A DNA stretch of 64,000 nucleotides. It comes from an uncultured Carboxylicivirga sp. Lineage in GTDB: Bacteria > Bacteroidota > Bacteroidia > Bacteroidales > Marinilabiliaceae. The stretch is from NCBI RefSeq assembly GCF_963674565.1, contig NZ_OY771430.1, positions 2,480,001 to 2,544,000 on the forward strand, given 5' to 3'. How positions within the stretch are numbered: position 1 is the first letter of the stretch; each line of letters begins with the position of its first letter. Under the pieces are notes generated by a model. It was not told the DNA's origin. It did not search any database and saw only the letters and a list, made by a program, of their open reading frames with translations. This document shows, piece by piece, positions 62,957-64,000 of this stretch. The position numbers and the translations under genes are program-made.

Positions 62957-64000
62957 TTAATTATAATATGTCCATCCAGGATTTTGTGTTAAACGCTTGT
63001 TTCTTCTCAACTCACTGTGTTTGATTGGCCAAAACCACATTTTATCAGAAAAAGTTGTTTGAAGAGCAAAAGCAGCTACAGGCGTATGGAACAAGTCTCT
63101 TTCTCCTGAAGTCATTAAAACATTACAACCGTAAATCTGAATAGATTCTTCAACGGGAGCATCCTTCCATCTGCGCAAATCATAGTATCTTTTTCCTTCT
63201 CCCATAAGTTCAATTTGTCTTTCGCGCTTCAATTTAATTCTGAACTCACTCTGACTGCTATAAACATCATCTGTATAATCAGGAACACCAGCTCTGATTC
63301 TTACCGGTTGAATACCTTTTTTCATTTCACTGATATCACGACTTATGTTATAATTTTGAGATCCATCCCAGGATGAAACTGTGTATGATCCGTTTAATTC
63401 ATTAAGAGCCTCAGCGTACATTAATAATACATCTGCATAACGAATAGCAGGTTCCGTTTTATCTACAATATTATTGATATCACCGTTTTCATAGGTGTCT
63501 CTTGGATGTACAAATTTCATAACTCCAATACCAGTACGAAGCCAGAACATGGTGTTGGTATAACCATTACCGTCTCCTCTGTAATAAAACACTTGTTTCT
63601 CACGGTTAGCAGGCAGCGCTTCATTTTCCAGATGCCAAACACTACCATTATAGGCAACAGATGCATAAAAACGAGGTTCTCTGTCTGCGTATTGAAGTGA
63701 TACGCCTCGGGCCAAAGGTTTATAGTTTCCATAATATGCATCATAAGCACTCACATAGCCAGCAACTCTGTCACTACCATCTCCACGACCGATTTCCTTA
63801 TCTTTACCAGGACAATCAGTACCATCATTCATGTAGTAAGCATCACATTGTTTTTGTGTAATACCGTGCGTGTTCCATCCTGAAGCAATACGTGGTAACT
63901 GGTGCGCAACCATAGCATCTGGAGTTTCACCACCATTATTAACTCTTGAGAAAATTAATTCAGGGTTATCAGAAGCACTAATTGTACCATTAAATAATGC
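62957..64000 (-). CDS. susD: SusD/RagB-family glycan-binding lipoprotein (5' end missing)
   Basis: Outer-membrane lipoprotein that caps a SusC-type TonB-dependent transporter. Only the C-terminal 347 residues are in the window; the frame is open to the right edge, and the internal Met at 63913 is not the start. Visible SusD features: AIRYADVLLMYAEALNEL (an SusD TPR segment), RERQIELMGEGKRYYDLRRW and the C-terminal WPIKHSELRRNKRLTQNPGW. It heads a minus-strand unit with the SusE-like gene; susC is expected just beyond the window. The symbol is by family. Confidence 0.93.
   Translation of the reverse strand, partial: ALFNGTISASDNPELIFSRVNNGGETPDAMVAHQLPRIASGWNTHGITQKQCDAYYMNDGTDCPGKDKEIGRGDGSDRVAGYVSAYDAYYGNYKPLARGVSLQYADREPRFYASVAYNGSVWHLENEALPANREKQVFYYRGDGNGYTNTMFWLRTGIGVMKFVHPRDTYENGDINNIVDKTEPAIRYADVLLMYAEALNELNGSYTVSSWDGSQNYNISRDISEMKKGIQPVRIRAGVPDYTDDVYSSQSEFRIKLKRERQIELMGEGKRYYDLRRWKDAPVEESIQIYGCNVLMTSGERDLFHTPVAAFALQTTFSDKMWFWPIKHSELRRNKRLTQNPGWTYYN

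Overview
The window is chromosomal DNA of a Bacteroidota bacterium. It is AT-rich and uses the TAnnTTTG promoter box of this phylum. Many secreted proteins end in a type IX secretion (T9SS) sorting domain, and SusD/SusE-type genes sit at the right edge. The three sulfatases and the many algal/plant-glycan hydrolases fit a marine or sediment polysaccharide degrader, perhaps of the order Marinilabiliales; the order is inference.

Region 1 (1-16.6 kb) is mostly housekeeping: a possible small minus-strand gene with its own terminator, ung, a hotdog thioesterase, a large MscS-type channel, a MATE exporter, a ComB-family phosphatase, a 56-residue membrane protein and mutS. Embedded in it (4.25-11.5 kb) is an apparent peptide-export locus. 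A 47-codon gene at 7558-7701 encodes a peptide with a textbook double-glycine leader. It is followed by a small HTH protein, an HlyD-type adaptor and an ABC exporter with an intact C39 leader-peptidase domain. A secreted TPR-CHAT (caspase-like) protein with an intact His/Cys dyad is divergently transcribed from the same 113-bp intergenic region. This is the best candidate here for an undescribed system.

Region 2 (16.6-21.4 kb) holds two nearly identical tRNA-Gly(GCC)-tRNA-Leu(TAA) transcription units, each with its own promoter, a conserved tRNA-like leader and a terminator. They flank about 4.1 kb of cargo: a CatB/Vat-type acetyltransferase, an unrecognised small protein, an outer-membrane beta-barrel and a TolB-TPR-AraC regulator.

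Region 3 (21.5-64 kb) is a large polysaccharide-utilisation locus that starts directly after the second tRNA pair. Plus-strand genes encode a GxGYxYP protein, a GH76 and a GH2; a GH43-sulfatase pair is also on the plus strand. Minus-strand genes encode two GH28-type beta-helix proteins, GH67, two sulfatases, GH127, GH2, two GH43, two GH92, a glutaminase-A-like (DUF4965) protein, a second GH76, a SusE-like lipoprotein and SusD (cut by the window edge; SusC would lie just beyond). Strong hairpins punctuate the locus into several transcripts. The enzyme set (alpha-mannan, alpha-glucuronide, L-arabinofuranoside, galacturonide and sulfate-ester activities) suggests a sulfated, branched, mannose- and uronate-containing glycan. 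Seven of the enzymes carry T9SS tails, implying surface or secreted digestion; others are lipoproteins or periplasmic. A truncated second copy of a small membrane-protein gene marks past duplication inside the locus.
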